Shown here: positions 1-11,181 of the stretch, one piece after another | Layout: every line of letters starts with the position of its first letter | Position numbering within the stretch: position 1 is the stretch's first letter | Source of the DNA: Anticarsia gemmatalis | Taxonomy: Eukaryota > Arthropoda > Insecta > Lepidoptera > Erebidae | Length of the DNA: 64,000 nt | Reading direction: 5' to 3' | Assembly: GCF_050436995.1 (NCBI RefSeq) | Contig: NC_134754.1 | Span: 8,053,001-8,117,000 of the forward strand | The notes under the pieces: generated by a model | Told to the model about the DNA's origin: nothing | Database searches by the model: none | Seen by the model: only the letters and a program-made list of their open reading frames with translations | Program-made: the position numbers and the translations under genes

Positions 1-180
1 TTTTCTTACATTGTATCGCATTCTGTTATGTATTGCATTTTGATTGGGAGTAGAAAACAAGTAGGTAGTTTGCGTTTATTTAGTTTTATTCATTCTATAT
101 AAATAATGATCACTTGCTATAACGCTTAAGGAAAACATCGTCATGAGACATTGAAAGCCCAAAAATTGTTAAACGCATTT

Positions 181-297
181 CCTAAGGGCTTGCAAAGTCT
201 GTAACCCGCCCTTGACCAGCAGCGTAATGGTCTCAATGACTTCACTTTTTCAGTTGAGGTGGAGACCTTTGCCCAGCGGTGGGACATTAATTTGTGA
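181..297 (-). repeat. Remnant of a dispersed lepidopteran repeat
   Basis: GGGCTTGCAAAGTCTGTAAC and GGAGACCTTTGCCCAGCGGT belong to a repeat whose forward form reads CCCACTGCTGGGCAAGGGTC (see 27391-27455). It is probably part of a LINE 3' region; the family was not determined. Confidence 0.45.
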
Positions 298-799
298 AAA
301 AATTTAACATGTAAATTACAGAAGTAACCCAAGCAATATATTATTGAACGTACGTTTTCAAGTTTGATTATTGCCCACAAGTAGAATAAGCAACCATACA
401 ATAACTAAATAACTATTTTGTAATCGATTAATAGTTCTAAAGACTTACTTTGAAAATAATCAAAACTTCAAATCTATCTCTCCAAGTTTTAAGACAGTAT
501 CAAGCTTATCTAGTTCGGATATTGATATAGTATTTCAATCAGAGCTTATAACTTGAGATCGGAACCGACTGTGTATTACTTTACTTCCATCTCAGTTATC
601 TTGAGAAAGTCTTCAACCTATGCTCGAAGCGAATCGGGTTAGATAACTCCGAACATTATTTACATGATATCAAATCAAACTTGGTGTATTCAAATATTTA
701 TGAACTAGACGATAGCTTGATACATAAACATATTCTAGGATTGTATTATAATAATAATTATTCCATGGAATCTATACTATATATATATTTATATATCTA

Positions 800-1154
800 T
801 CTATACTAATATTATAAAGCTGAAGAGTTTGTTTGTTTGTTTGTTTGTTTGTTTGTTTGTTTGTTTGTTTGTTTGAACGCGCTAATCTCAAGAACTACTG
901 GTCCGATTTAAATACTAATATAATAAAGCTGAAGAGTTTGTTTGTTTGTTTGATTGTTTGTTTGTTTGAACGCGCTAGTCTCAGGAACTACTAGTCCGAT
1001 TTGAAAAATTATTTATCGAGGAAGGCTATAGGCTATATATCATCACGCTAATACGAATAGGAGCAGAGTACCAGTGAAAAATGTTACAAAAACGGGGAAA
1101 TTTTTGACCCATTCTCTCTTATATGACGCAAGCGAAGTTGCGCGGGTCAGCTAG
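800..1154 (+). mobile_element. Non-autonomous Helitron with a duplicated 5' end
   Basis: It begins TCTATACTAATATTATAAAG and ends GCGGGTCAGCTAG followed by T. Just inside the 3' end is the usual short hairpin (CGCAA...TTGCG). Long TTTG repeats follow the 5' end. At about 912 the 5' segment (ACTAATATAATAAAGCTGAA) starts again, so the copy carries two tandem 5' ends. It has no coding capacity. Confidence 0.85.
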
Positions 1155-1212
1155 TATTAAATATAGGGGTTTTAGCTAGAGTTTAAAAAAAATATATATA
1201 ACAAGTTTCATA

Positions 1213-1536
1213 TGTTTTCGTTTCGTTTCATGAGGAGTTCGTGGCTTAGTTAACGACATCCGCGCGGATCGATCACTGAGGTTAAGCCACGCTTGCCGAG
1301 GTTGTTCTGTGGATGGGTGACCATCTAACACATACCGAGTTCCTCCGTGTTTCGGAAGGCACGTTAAATTGTGGGTCCCGGCTGTGCCCGGCTGGCCGAA
1401 GGATATCGTGTTAATGCCTAAGTAACTGGGTTGTGGAGGTCAGATAGGCAGTCGCTCCATGTAAAACACTGGTATTCAGCTGCATCCGGTGAGACTGGAA
1501 GCCCACTCCAACATAGTTTGGCAAAAGGCTAAGCTG
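1213..1536 (+). mobile_element. 5S-rRNA-derived SINE with 19-bp target-site duplication
   Basis: The head contains the internal promoter of 5S rRNA genes. GGTTAAGC (1280-1287) corresponds to box A, and GGATGGGTGACC (1311-1322) is an exact 5S box C core; GATCACTGAGG precedes box A as in 5S rRNA. The body ends with a LINE-like tail segment (CAGCTGCATCCGGTGAGACT, GGAAGCCCACTCCAACATAG). It is flanked by identical 19-bp repeats at 1194-1212 and 1537-1555, the mark of target-primed reverse transcription. Confidence 0.82.
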
Positions 1537-2247
1537 ATATATAACAAGTTTCATAATTTTACCTCCTTATTATTACGTTCATATTTATACATTTAACGGC
1601 CCAATACATAACAAATGTGCAGTTAGATTGTATTACAAATTATATAATAGGATACTACTTGCAGTATCATTAACTTGTAGTAGACAGCGATCGATCTTTT
1701 CTTTCTTTATTAATAGTTTTCCTTTAGTACAAAGTATTTTCAAGTTACCTATGTATTTCTAGAAGCTATTGTTTGTCGAATGTAGTTCTAGAAGATCACA
1801 ACGCACCTGTCACTAGAAACTTAGCACGACTTACTAAAGGTAATCCAGTTTGTGCGAAATTCGCTATCGATACGTTGCGGCTTTGTTACTAAGGTGATTA
1901 TCGCCAAGCCGATAACTTCCACCGTCTTAACCGTGACTTAAGCTAAGTCTGCCCCTAGAGATTATTTTGTATCGACTTCTGGTAGCACTAGAACTAAGTA
2001 AACTTTGTAGTTCAGCGTTTTTAGGTCTTCTTGAGAATTCGTGGAAGATGAATAAAATATTGCTTTTGTTTGATAAATCAAATCTGACTCTAACGTGTGT
2101 CTCAGGAGATTTTTCACAGATAAAGTTTACTGATGCTAAATCAAACTAACATTACTAAATCAGGAAAATATTTCGTTCATGCCAGCTTAACTAGCAAACA
2201 CACTATGCTCTGATTACTTTGAAGGAATAGCTTTTGGCGACAAAAAT

Positions 2248-3391
2248 ATGCCATCAAAAACATTCTGTAAAAACCTCAAGTCTCGCCGTAAAAAGTTGTG
2301 AGATCTATATAATACCAAGTCGATTAATCTATTTAGTCTCTACTTAAAGGACCTTCTGTCTTAAGTTATTACGTATGTTATTATCATGCCAATTTAAAAA
2401 AAAATACCTCTAAAACAAATAGACCGACCTGGCCATCGCATGTTTTGATTATTAGTATGTATCACACTACATAGCACGACAAGAAGTTAATGCTCCTGAA
2501 ATGTTAATAATGGCGAATTTGTGTTTTCTTGCGATGACCAAGTCGATCTATTTGTTTTAAAGGTATTTTTTTAAAATTGGCATGATAATAACATACGTAA
2601 TAACTTAAGACAGAAGGTCCTTTAAGTAGAGACTAAATAGATTAATCGACTTGGTATTATATAGATCTCACAACTTTTTACGGCGAGACTTGAGGTTTTT
2701 ACAGAATGTTTTTGATGGCATCTCACTTCTTTTTGTAGAGCGAACATAAGTCCAATTTGTATGGAAAGATTTTTTTTTTCATAATTCAACATATTTTCTT
2801 ATGGGAATGTTGTTCAGTTTCATGGGCTAAACACCCTTACCCACCCTTTACCCCCTCCCGTTATGCCTCATATAGTAGGTACCTATTTATTTATTTATTT
2901 TCTACAGTTATAATAGTTCATTAACTGCAAATGTAACCTTGTAATCATATACATTTATATGGGATTACAAAGTTATTGTTGCAGTTGGTGTATTTAGAAA
3001 ACTGGACCGAAATTAGAAAATATTACATTTTTCCCATGATTAAGACACTAAACCCTATTTGTATTCTAAATTTTAAGCTTCTAAGTCTGCTAGAAGTACC
3101 TTAGACTTTTGATGATCGGTGAGTCAGTGAGTCAGTGAATCAGTGAGTGACAAAATTCAAAATTTTAACAAGTTGTCATTCTTAAACTACTGGTTCAAAT
3201 TGACTGAAATTTTAAATATACCGTGTTTATACAATGACTGATTAGTTGCTGAAAATCCAGGCTTCTTGTTTTATCCACAACGAAATTATAGGGGTGTCAA
3301 AAATAGCCCGAATTGCTTCGAGAAAAGGATGTTACGGCCGTGCCGCTTTTTTTTTGCTCGACTTGCGGGGGCACTTCCGTGCCCCCAGATA
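2248..3391 (+). mobile_element. Foldback/hairpin-ended non-autonomous element, copy 1
   Basis: The first ~470 bp is a long inverted repeat: the left arm from 2248 (ATGCCATCAAAAACATTCTG) matches the complement of the right arm ending at 2721, arms about 190 bp. Then come about 670 bp of unique body with an 8-bp-period repeat (GTCAGTGA) at 3121-3150. The far end is a perfect GC hairpin, GGGGGCAC-TTCC-GTGCCCCC, at 3367-3386. A near-identical inverted copy lies at 51567-52718. A short ORF (MFYPQRNYRGVKNSPNCFEK...) is shared by both copies but is unlike a transposase. Class unknown. Confidence 0.75.
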
Positions 3392-3784
3392 ATTAAATTG
3401 TACGTCAGTTTTCGATCGCTTGTAAAAATGCACTATAAAATAAAAATATTGTAATGTTTGATATGAATGCGATAGTGACTAGTCTAACGAAGTAACATTG
3501 CAAAAACGGCGAAAGGAGCTTCATTTTAGCTTTTGAGTGAATCATACTGTTGTCATTTCAGCGCATTTACTTTTCAAACCCGTTCACTTACCGCATACAA
3601 TGTTTTTATAGCAAAATTAATTATTTATTTTATGTATTTATTAAGTATGTATTTTAAATATATTATTTGTGTATCATTTATATATATGTATGTTTATATT
3701 ACTCTTTTATATACGTATATGTCAATATTTATATATTCACTATCTACACTCAATTGTACTGCCCTCCTTCATACAACTGCTTTT

Positions 3785-3933
3785 ATATCTCTCCATCCAA
3801 TGGTTGCCTGGAAGAGATTGCCACTGTGCGATAAGGCCGCCAATTGTACTTTTATTTTAAGTTTATTTTAAGTTTGTTCGTGTTTCCTTTATGTACAATA
3901 AAGAGTTTTCATTTCATTTCATTTCATTTCATT
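3785..3933 (+). mobile_element. Non-LTR retrotransposon 3' end with (ATTTC)n tail
   Basis: TGGTTGCCTGGAAGAGATTG, GCGATAAGGCCGCCAATTGT and GTACAATAAAGAG form a 3' UTR end I recognise from lepidopteran LINEs. It finishes in a pentanucleotide repeat (ATTTC) of about five units instead of poly(A). The 5' part is missing, as is usual for a truncated insertion. Confidence 0.6.
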
Positions 3934-4556
3934 ATAGCAAATGCTCATCAAGATGAGAATCGGATAGTAGAAAAAGAAGTATCAAATATAAAGCTTAAGT
4001 TTGAACGTTGCAATTGAACAACTTAATCATGTTGAAACTGGGTGCAGTGAACCGACATGATCGTAATACAAAACACCGCTTCGTATATGAGTTATAGTAA
4101 AAACGTGCTGTTGTATCAAACGCTAAGAGATCGCCGTTCGTAATGTAACTACGGAAATGGAATTTGTTATATGAAGCTTTATAAATGGGGGTGGAAAATG
4201 TTTCTTGCAATATATGATTGCGAAAATTCAATCTTGTATAGATCTTGAACGCACACACATCAAGGTATCGGAGTCAGTATAGACGCATTTTTTTTGTAAC
4301 TGAGGGGCAGTAATACGTTGTAGTGGACAAAATCCGTTGTTATAAGTTGCCTACTGCCATGGGTGATATTTATTAGTGAGGGCAATGACGCTATCGTATC
4401 GTATTGCTTAATAGTACCTTATTTATCGGTGTAGGTGAAATAAATAAGCCAGATAGGCGCAGCAAATCCTAGACGATAGTTGGGAACAACAGTCTTATGT
4501 AATTATACAAGATCAATTAAATGTGAATATAGTAGACTAAATTATGTCTTGAGTGC

Positions 4557-4660
4557 ATACAGCATTTGTTGAGGGCACGCCAAGTAGCATGCAAACCAGC
4601 GTGGTGGACTCAAGGTCAAACCCCGGAAAGACCCTTGCTCAGCAGTAAAAAATTAACGGG
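4557..4660 (-). repeat. Remnant of a dispersed lepidopteran repeat
   Basis: TTGAGGGCACGCCAAGTAGC, CAGCGTGGTGGACTCAAGGT and AGACCCTTGCTCAGCAGT are in the same family and orientation as 181-297. Confidence 0.45.
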
Positions 4661-5353
4661 GTAAAAAGAATAACAAGATTTAGAACACTAATATAGACGG
4701 ACAAGACTACGTCAATGCTGCATAATTTCACAGTTTTTACGTTTATGGGAACAGACACACCGTACTATCCTTGATTTAATGCTTCAGGAAACTCGGTCAA
4801 CCTGTTGATACAACTACGCAATCTCTTTAGCGCATTTCACGCCAAAACAAACAATTAAATTTGCTTCCAATATACCGTGAAACTGATGAATTTACTTTCA
4901 TTAATTATGGAAAAGGAGTATAATTCGATGAATCATTTAAATTTAACGTAAATACACATTAAGCTTCGTTTAAATGTTGAACAGGGCGCTGAGAAAATAA
5001 TAACAGCAGAACAGTCGGTTCTGTGTCGATCCTGTGTATTTTATTACCACGCTTTTGGCCGAATGTTGGGGATAAATATTATTTCTGGTTTGATCCGGAT
5101 ATTTCCTGGTTGTACCGCGAACGATAAAACAACACCATTCCATATTTACTTCTACGGAAATAATTCTACGAAGTTCGTTTTTTTCTTCAATCTAAATCCA
5201 TTAGAATATATGTTATATGTAGGAAGCTTTGATAAATGGAATCTGCTATACGTACCTTATACGTGGCGCTACTTATTTTGAAAATATTTTGAAGTCAAAA
5301 TCACGGAGGTTTTGGACACTATGATTAGGTTTCTTAAATTACATACTGCTAAT

Positions 5354-5500
5354 TTCCTCTGTGGTGCGGCTAGTAGTGTAACCGACTGCAAATCTTGGGT
5401 CTTAGGTTCCGTTCCCGGTTGGGGCAAAGTACTTTATTATGCCTCTGCCTAAACCTTCGGGTATCACAGGCGTGATATTATGTATGTTTGTATGTTCCTT
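5354..5500 (+). mobile_element. tRNA-derived SINE (second family)
   Basis: The head is CCTCTGTGGTGCGGCTAGTA (box A region), with a degenerate box B, GGTTCCGTTCCC (5405-5416), followed by GGTTGGGGCAAAGTA. The tail runs into TATGTATGTTTGTATG. The 3' border is approximate. Confidence 0.6.
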
Positions 5501-5874
5501 ACTTTTCACGAAAAATAAAGTGTTTTTCGTGCACGGGATGATTTTGTGGAAAACTTTTGTCCTCAAAACTTATGAAACCGTAAAAGGTAAGATTTTCATA
5601 ATCTTTACACGTGCACAAATGTTATGCACAGGTTCAGTTAGAAACCCAAGGAAATAAAAAATTCAGACAAACAACACGTGCGATTATAATTGATTTTGTG
5701 TAGTTAGTAGTGTGAGAAAAATGTTGTCAAGAATGCAACTATGATTACGGATATCATTCGAGTTCCTTGCTAATAAACAACGAGAATTTATTCACAGAAA
5801 AATAAACATTTTATAAAAACATCGTGATTTTACGAATGTTATCATCTGCGATTTGCTATAGACAGACTGCGGTT

Positions 5875-6125
5875 CTGAACACTATCGACAACTAGCTAGC
5901 TAAAGACAATATTTGTAGAAAATCCTGTATCACGATTCTCTACAGTCGGTACTATCGAGTATTGGGACTATGACAGTCAAAATGTAGCGCAAAAATAGTA
6001 AAGTAAATTGTATAATTTTCGATTGACCGACTGTAGAAAATCGGGCTACAGTAGCGTGATTTTCTACATCTATCGACTATGGACATCCACTCAGCTAACG
6101 ACGGATTTTGTATGAAATTTTGATC
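5875..6125. repeat. Fragments of the palindromic MITE family
   Basis: Several pieces of the family occur here in a jumbled order: ACTATCGACAACTAGCTAGC, CACGATTCTCTACAGTCGGT and TTTTGTATGAAATTTTGATC. This suggests one copy inserted into or rearranged with another. Borders are approximate. Confidence 0.45.
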
Positions 6126-6768
6126 AGCGCCCTTATTGGGTGCCGCAAGAACGAAATGTAGAATTGCCGCAAGTAAACTTCAGTAGTTGATAGACATCAA
6201 TAAAAAAATGCGCTATAGAAAACAATCAATAGAATCTTAAGTACGATGTCGCTCGCACAGAGATAATATATGTATGTACATTCTACTAGCAAGAGGTGAC
6301 ATTGTTTTATTAGAAACAGATTCCTTTTATTGGTAACTTATTCAAGTTAATTTGTAAGAATCGTATCAAGTGGCGTTTTTTTGGTAGAGACCAATATAGG
6401 GGTAGGTGTAATGCAGAGGGGTAGGTAGAGGGCTACTCCTATGCATATGTATACATTATATGCATATTGCATAATCACGCCTCTTTCCCATAGGGAGACA
6501 ATCAACATACATGTATGTTTTTTTTTGTTAGGTGATATCCAAAAACTTCGCTATTAACATTTTGTCTGATAGAAGTAGCCAAAATCAGACGCTTTGAAAA
6601 ATTTAGAATGTTTCTTTATAATAATATAATAAAGGATATCATAAATCAAACATTGTTTTGCTGTCGTAAGACAAGCACGTGGAAACAATAATTAGTTCCC
6701 AACAATTAATTGAACATTACTTTCTATGTTTTCAATTAATCAATTTTACACCTAGCTCAATAGCATAA

Positions 6769-6776
6769 TATAAATA
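6769..6776 (+). promoter_or_regulatory. TATA box of JHBP-like gene A
   Basis: TATAAATA lies 56 bp before the start codon of gene A, which leaves room for a 5' UTR of about 25 bp. Position and sequence fit an RNA polymerase II core promoter; the transcription start is inferred. Confidence 0.55.
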
Positions 6777-6824
6777 ACGAAGTTTTAGTTTCAATACAAC
6801 CACAATCGACACCGGTAAAACAAT

Positions 6825-9643
6825 ATGCCGTTTTTGAAAGTGACTTTAATTTTTGCGTTGTTTGTTAGTACTTTCGCAAAATTACGTAAGTAAAATTTAA
6901 GTACATTTTTAATTTTAAACATGTTTTGTCTATTAAGTAGAAACAGTAGTATTTTTTTATTTACATTACTTGGTCTTCTGCCTACCCCTATGGGAAAGCG
7001 TGATATTGTGGACGTAGTAGGTTTTTATGTAATGTTTTAAGGTTGGTAGCATATAATTTATTTTCAGCCAGACTCTTCCATCCATGTTATTCAAATGATT
7101 TACCATGCTTGAACAATGCCACCCATTCGTTTTTGTCAAAGACTTTCCGCGGGTATCCGAGTCTGCGGATTAAGCCTGTCGACCCATTGATAATTCCATC
7201 TTTGCACACCGTGGTCTTGGAAGGCAATAACATGATAAGAATATTAAACAGAGACATACAAGTAGTTAAGTTAAGAAACCAAGAGCTGGTCACTTACAAG
7301 TAAGTATTTAAATTTATACATTTTCTTTTTGACTGGTTTAATATGTACCAATAGCTCAATTCTCTACTACTATCGACTACCGACAATCGACCTGTCATCG
7401 AGAAATTTTGTATGAAAATCTGATCAGCGTCTCTGACGAGCGTCGTCGAAACTTTTTTGGCAGTACATTCTTAATGTTAAAATGTCGATAGCTAGCCGGT
7501 TGTCGGTAGTCGATAGTGGTAGAGAATCGAGATACAGGTGGCAGAATATATTTCTACTCTTATTAATCACTTAACCAGCCATACTTCAACTGTTTGAAGC
7601 AAAAATCTTATAGCGATATTATAATCAATTGTCTTAGTAGCAAACTTGGAAGATATTCGAAGTAGTTTTTGAACGACTCATATTAGACTAGTGATAAACC
7701 ATTGCTCCAACCTCCAGAAGTCGAAGCCAGTAGGTAGTAAATGCTTATGAGACATTACTCTTTGTTTTCATTATTGGATAGATTTCCTATCTGTTTATAA
7801 TACGGAGGGCTTAAAAGCAACAACAAGGGTTTCTTTTGATAGTCTCATTCTATTTGACTACTTATTTCTAGGATAAATAAGCGAAAGAAGACGATACTGT
7901 TGGAACTGCAGGTCGATCTAGCAATAAATAGTAACATAACCATTGGATATTATTACCCGAAAACTGCAAGTGGCTCTTATTTTGCTTTAGCAGGTAAGTT
8001 TACTTTACAATAACAATTAAATATCAAAAGAAGGTGTTGTGTATAAACATATTGCCTACTACCATGACCAGCAGTATATACATCTAAACTTTTATTTCAC
8101 GCAAAAAATCACGCCACGTTCCACGTTCCAACAACAAAACCAACTTTTTACGTGCCCTCCGAAGCATGGAGAAGTTCAGTTCAAATACCACTATGCGGTC
8201 ATCAATCTGTAGAATGACCGCACCAACAGTTGCTAGATTTGAAGGGACTCAGCAAATGCTAGGCCAGCGTGCTGAATTTAAGGTGTAACCCTTCACTCAT
8301 ACCGTGGGGGGATACTTACCCAGAAATGAGACACTTATCAGATAAATGTATTTAAAAGTTTGTTGTTTTTGTTTACAGTTGTTAAAGAAACCTTTCTATT
8401 AGACTACGAAATCAATGATCAAAATCATTTTGAAATTCAACCTTCATGGCACCAATGCAATGTAGTTGGAACTTCGTATGTTGAAATGAAGGATGAAGAA
8501 GGTAATGTAATAATTTTCAATTTATTTATATATTATACGTTAAGGTCATTTATACTCCGTTCACTCTATTCAAACTATTTCCGAAACACATAGTACTATC
8601 TTTGTCCCCCTAACTAAATACCTACCAGTTACCTACTGAAATAAAAAAAATAGTATCTTATCTCCAAAGTGTTAATTTGAGTTTAATCCAAGTATTAAAC
8701 TTCCAAATAGTAGTATCTGGGGGCACTACTACAGACTAACATATATAGTACATACATACTTCCATCCTCACGTACTTTCACATTTATAATAATAAGCAAG
8801 ATATAATGGAAATAATATACTTGCGTATAGGTGTTAAATGGACAATTAACCTGCAGAAAACAATTAATGTATGCTAATAGTCACCAATCATTGGCAGTTG
8901 AGACTCACACGTATCGATTATACATTGTACACGATTATCGATCCATTAACTGCTGACATTTTGGAAAATAGTGTCTTCCTTATTATAATTAATTGTGGGT
9001 TTCTACACACGTTTACATGATAATTATTGTCACGTGTTTGCTTTTTTTTTCTGCTTTTTTATCATCGAAGATGTATTCTTGTAGTTAGCTGTCGTATCTT
9101 TTTCAAACCCATTTGCCGTTAAATCTAAACTTTTTGGCGCATCTTGCTACAAAGACTGTGTATTTTTTACATTAATTAAGTATTTGTATATTTACTGCCT
9201 TTGTGGCGCGGTCGGGTTCGATTCCTTGGTCGGGAAAAGTACTTATATAAAAATATTTCTCAATAGTAGCCCAGAGTTTAGTAACAGTAAATATAATAGA
9301 CATATATATATTCTGTTACACGAGACTAACATTGTTAATGGCGAAAATTGAGTGTATTTCATACGCATCTGCCTAAATATAACAGATTTGATTTTATGTA
9401 TGTACAGTACTGTTCTATATTTATCACAACGTGATCGCTCAGAATATGCGTTAATCCGACGAATAACGTAATTTTCATAATCAATTATTTTTTCCAACAG
9501 GACGAAAAATGTCTGGACTGACAAACGATCAAGACCGGGCTTTAATATGTTCAATTGTGGACTGGGCCTTTGCAACTGTGATAGACAATCTACGAACTGT
9601 GGCAAGGGTCTACCCAAAATCGGCCTTTTTAATCGACATATAA
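6825..9643 (+). CDS. JHBP/takeout-family secreted protein A (5 exons, 226 aa)
   Basis: Exons at 6825-6885, 7068-7299, 7872-7993, 8379-8501 and 9501-9643 join in frame with GT-AG introns (phases 1,2,1,1) and end at TAA. The start is the ATG that opens a hydrophobic signal peptide (residues 1 to about 19). Cys27 and Cys34 form the N-terminal CxxxxxxC pair typical of the family (PCYSNDLPC). The G-P-L-I-K-P-DP motif region follows (KPVDPLIIPSL). A second Cys pair, Cys165 and Cys196, matches the two-disulfide layout of lepidopteran JHBPs. Family members are haemolymph or epithelial carriers of juvenile hormone or other hydrophobic ligands; the ligand here is unknown. A TATAAATA box lies at 6769-6776 and an AATAAA at 9696-9701. 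Intron 2 holds a palindromic MITE and intron 4 a SINE fragment. The exon plan is the same as in the other family members in this window, so the fold assignment is firm and the ligand is not. Confidence 0.9.
7359..7529. mobile_element. Palindromic MITE in intron 2 of gene A
   Basis: The left end ATTCTCTACTACTATCGACT pairs with the right end AGTCGATAGTGGTAGAGAAT. The inner text TATGAAAATCTGATCAGCGT is shared with other copies in this window, making it the most complete member of this family here. Confidence 0.7.
8205..8335 (-). repeat. Degenerate dispersed repeat in intron 3 of gene A
   Basis: GCCAGCGTGCTGAATTTAAG and TAACCCTTCACTCATACCG are diverged relatives of the repeat at 4557-4660. Confidence 0.35.
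9196..9300 (+). mobile_element. tRNA-derived SINE fragment in intron 4 of gene A
   Basis: GCCTTTGTGGCGCGGTC runs straight into GGGTTCGATTCC, so the spacer between box A and box B is deleted. The body (CTCAATAGTAGCCCAGAGTT) is the usual next segment of this family. It lies in the last intron of gene A. Confidence 0.55.
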
Positions 9644-9695
9644 TATCAATGGAATTGTTGAATCTTTTTCAGTAAAAAACACATTATTCATTGTT

Positions 9696-9701
9696 AATAA
9701 A
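9696..9701 (+). terminator. Polyadenylation signal of gene A
   Basis: AATAAA starts 53 bp after the TAA stop of gene A and is followed by a T/GT-rich stretch, as expected of a poly(A) signal. Confidence 0.6.
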
Positions 9702-10576
9702 AAGTTGTTTATTTTACCCTGTTTCCTAATATGGTTGTATTCAGCTTTTGCGCCGTTTTAAAGCCCATTCTTGTAATAATTTGATAAGATTTTTGTCCGC
9801 TGACCAAAATCTGGGAATCACGAATAAAATAATGCGGTTGTTTTAATATTTTGTGCGCTGTATGCATTACAGTAGTAAGATATGTTTATGAACGACAAAA
9901 AAGTATTTCGAGGATTGTCACGTCTTAGTGCCAAAAGTTATAGTACCCAGATACTATCTACTTCGAGTTTAGTAGTAGTAATTCAAGTAGGTACTCTACC
10001 TACTTCAAGTTTCACGTAAAATCGCTCTACAGGTAGCTATGTATAATTCCTGGCACATTGCATCCATTATCGGAACAGCACGTATGCCACGAATATTTGA
10101 TGCTATGCGTGCGTTGCGTCCGCAGGCAACCATCGGACGCGTGCCTTTGCGGAACAACGATTAACAAGTCGATTCCGCGGTCTATATTCCATCACGAAAA
10201 TTATAATTAATGAATACGTCTGCGGAAACTAAAGAAAGTAAACAAATTAGTATTGTGAAATACAATGAAATGAGAACATGCTCATTTAATATGTCAATAT
10301 TGTTTACCTGAATACACAATTACATTAATAATTTATTGAATACCTAAACTAATTCTTTAACATAGTTTTTCTTTCGAAGAGTAACAAACATTCAATTCAG
10401 TCTTTAATGCCTGTTATAGACCATTATCTATACACATAATAAAATAGTAACAATGTCTGAAAACTTCCATATTTACTAATCGCATTCATAATGTGAATAT
10501 CAGCTGAATCAATTTTAGTGCATAAACAAAGTTGAAGACCCAGGATCAAACAAAACCTAACCTTATATAGTTGAAA

Positions 10577-10829
10577 TCTATACTAATATTATATCTATAC
10601 TAATATGCTGAAGAGTTTGTTTGTTTGTTTGAACACGCTAATCTCAGGAACTACTGGTCCGATTTGAAAAATTATTTCATTGTTAGATAGCCCATTTATC
10701 GAGGAAGGCTATAGGCTTTATGTCATCACCAATAGTAGTGGAGTACCAGTAAAAAATGTTACAAAAACGGGGAAAATTTTGACCCATTCTCTCTTATGTG
10801 ACGCAAGCAAAGTTGCGCGGGTCAGCTAG
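10577..10829 (+). mobile_element. Non-autonomous Helitron
   Basis: Same family as the element at 800-1154: a TC start, a TTTG repeat, AACACGCTAATCTCAGGAAC, and the 3' end GCGCGGGTCAGCTAG followed by T. The first 17 bases of the 5' end (TCTATACTAATATTATA) are tandemly repeated before the body. It lies between genes A and B. Confidence 0.85.
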
Positions 10830-11123
10830 TAAGGGATAAAAGTTTATGCGAACGATACTGCTGGATTAAGCTAGTTATAAACATAGCTGCGATGACCTAG
10901 TAAAATAAAAAAATAGACATTTTCATTTGTGAACACAGTTGCAAATTATAACTGAACAAAAGAAACCTTGAGTAACTTCCTGTAAGCATGTTGACAAACT
11001 CAGTGCAAATATGGATTCTGCGAACTCCATGCATAATTCAATCGTATATATAGATCAAATGAAGTAAATAATGTTCTATAATGTATTAGTGTCTGTAATT
11101 GGCATCATCTCGTGACAAATAAA

Positions 11124-11181
11124 ATGTTGTTTTATACGAGTGTTCTTCTTCTAGTATGTGTTTCTTCTGTGTTTTGTATAG
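11124..11181 (+). pseudogene. Orphan signal-peptide exon, possible fifth JHBP-like gene or relic
   Basis: ATG opens a hydrophobic leader (MLFYTSVLLLVCVSSVFCI) that ends in phase 1 at a good donor, GTATGT. This is the same layout as exon 1 of the JHBP-like genes on either side. TATATATA lies at 11045-11052. I could not find a downstream exon carrying the PC...C motif before gene B begins. One open stretch, 11919-12042, ends in phase 1 at GTAATA and encodes ENLNFSYVYNI, which loosely resembles the start of exon 4 of gene B (HETISYSYKLF). This suggests a decayed copy, but a chance ORF is possible. Confidence 0.3.

Larger units (their letters stand above)
1..6824. other. Intergenic, repeat-rich region before gene A
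   Basis: No coding region could be supported. The stretch holds a remnant interspersed repeat (181-297), a Helitron (800-1154), a 5S-type SINE (1213-1536), the foldback element copy 1 (2248-3391), a LINE 3' end (about 3785-3933), another remnant repeat (4557-4660), a tRNA-type SINE (about 5354-5500) and palindromic-MITE fragments (about 5875-6125). The other parts are AT-rich and unremarkable. Confidence 0.6.

Noticed and set aside
3266..3454. Small ORF (MFYPQRNYRGVKNSP...), found again at 51468-51692 on the - strand
   Set aside because: It is conserved only because the two element copies are nearly identical DNA; it shows no transposase or other domain, so it is not called as a gene.
3533..3871. 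112-codon ORF on the + strand
   Set aside because: Rich in Tyr, Ile and Leu from AT-rich DNA, and it runs into a LINE 3' end. No domain.
3905..3932. (ATTTC)n as an independent microsatellite
   Set aside because: Better explained as the tail of the LINE 3' end directly before it.
9243..9617. 124-codon ORF on the - strand
   Set aside because: Antisense to the last exon and intron 4 of gene A; it includes SINE sequence and has no domain.
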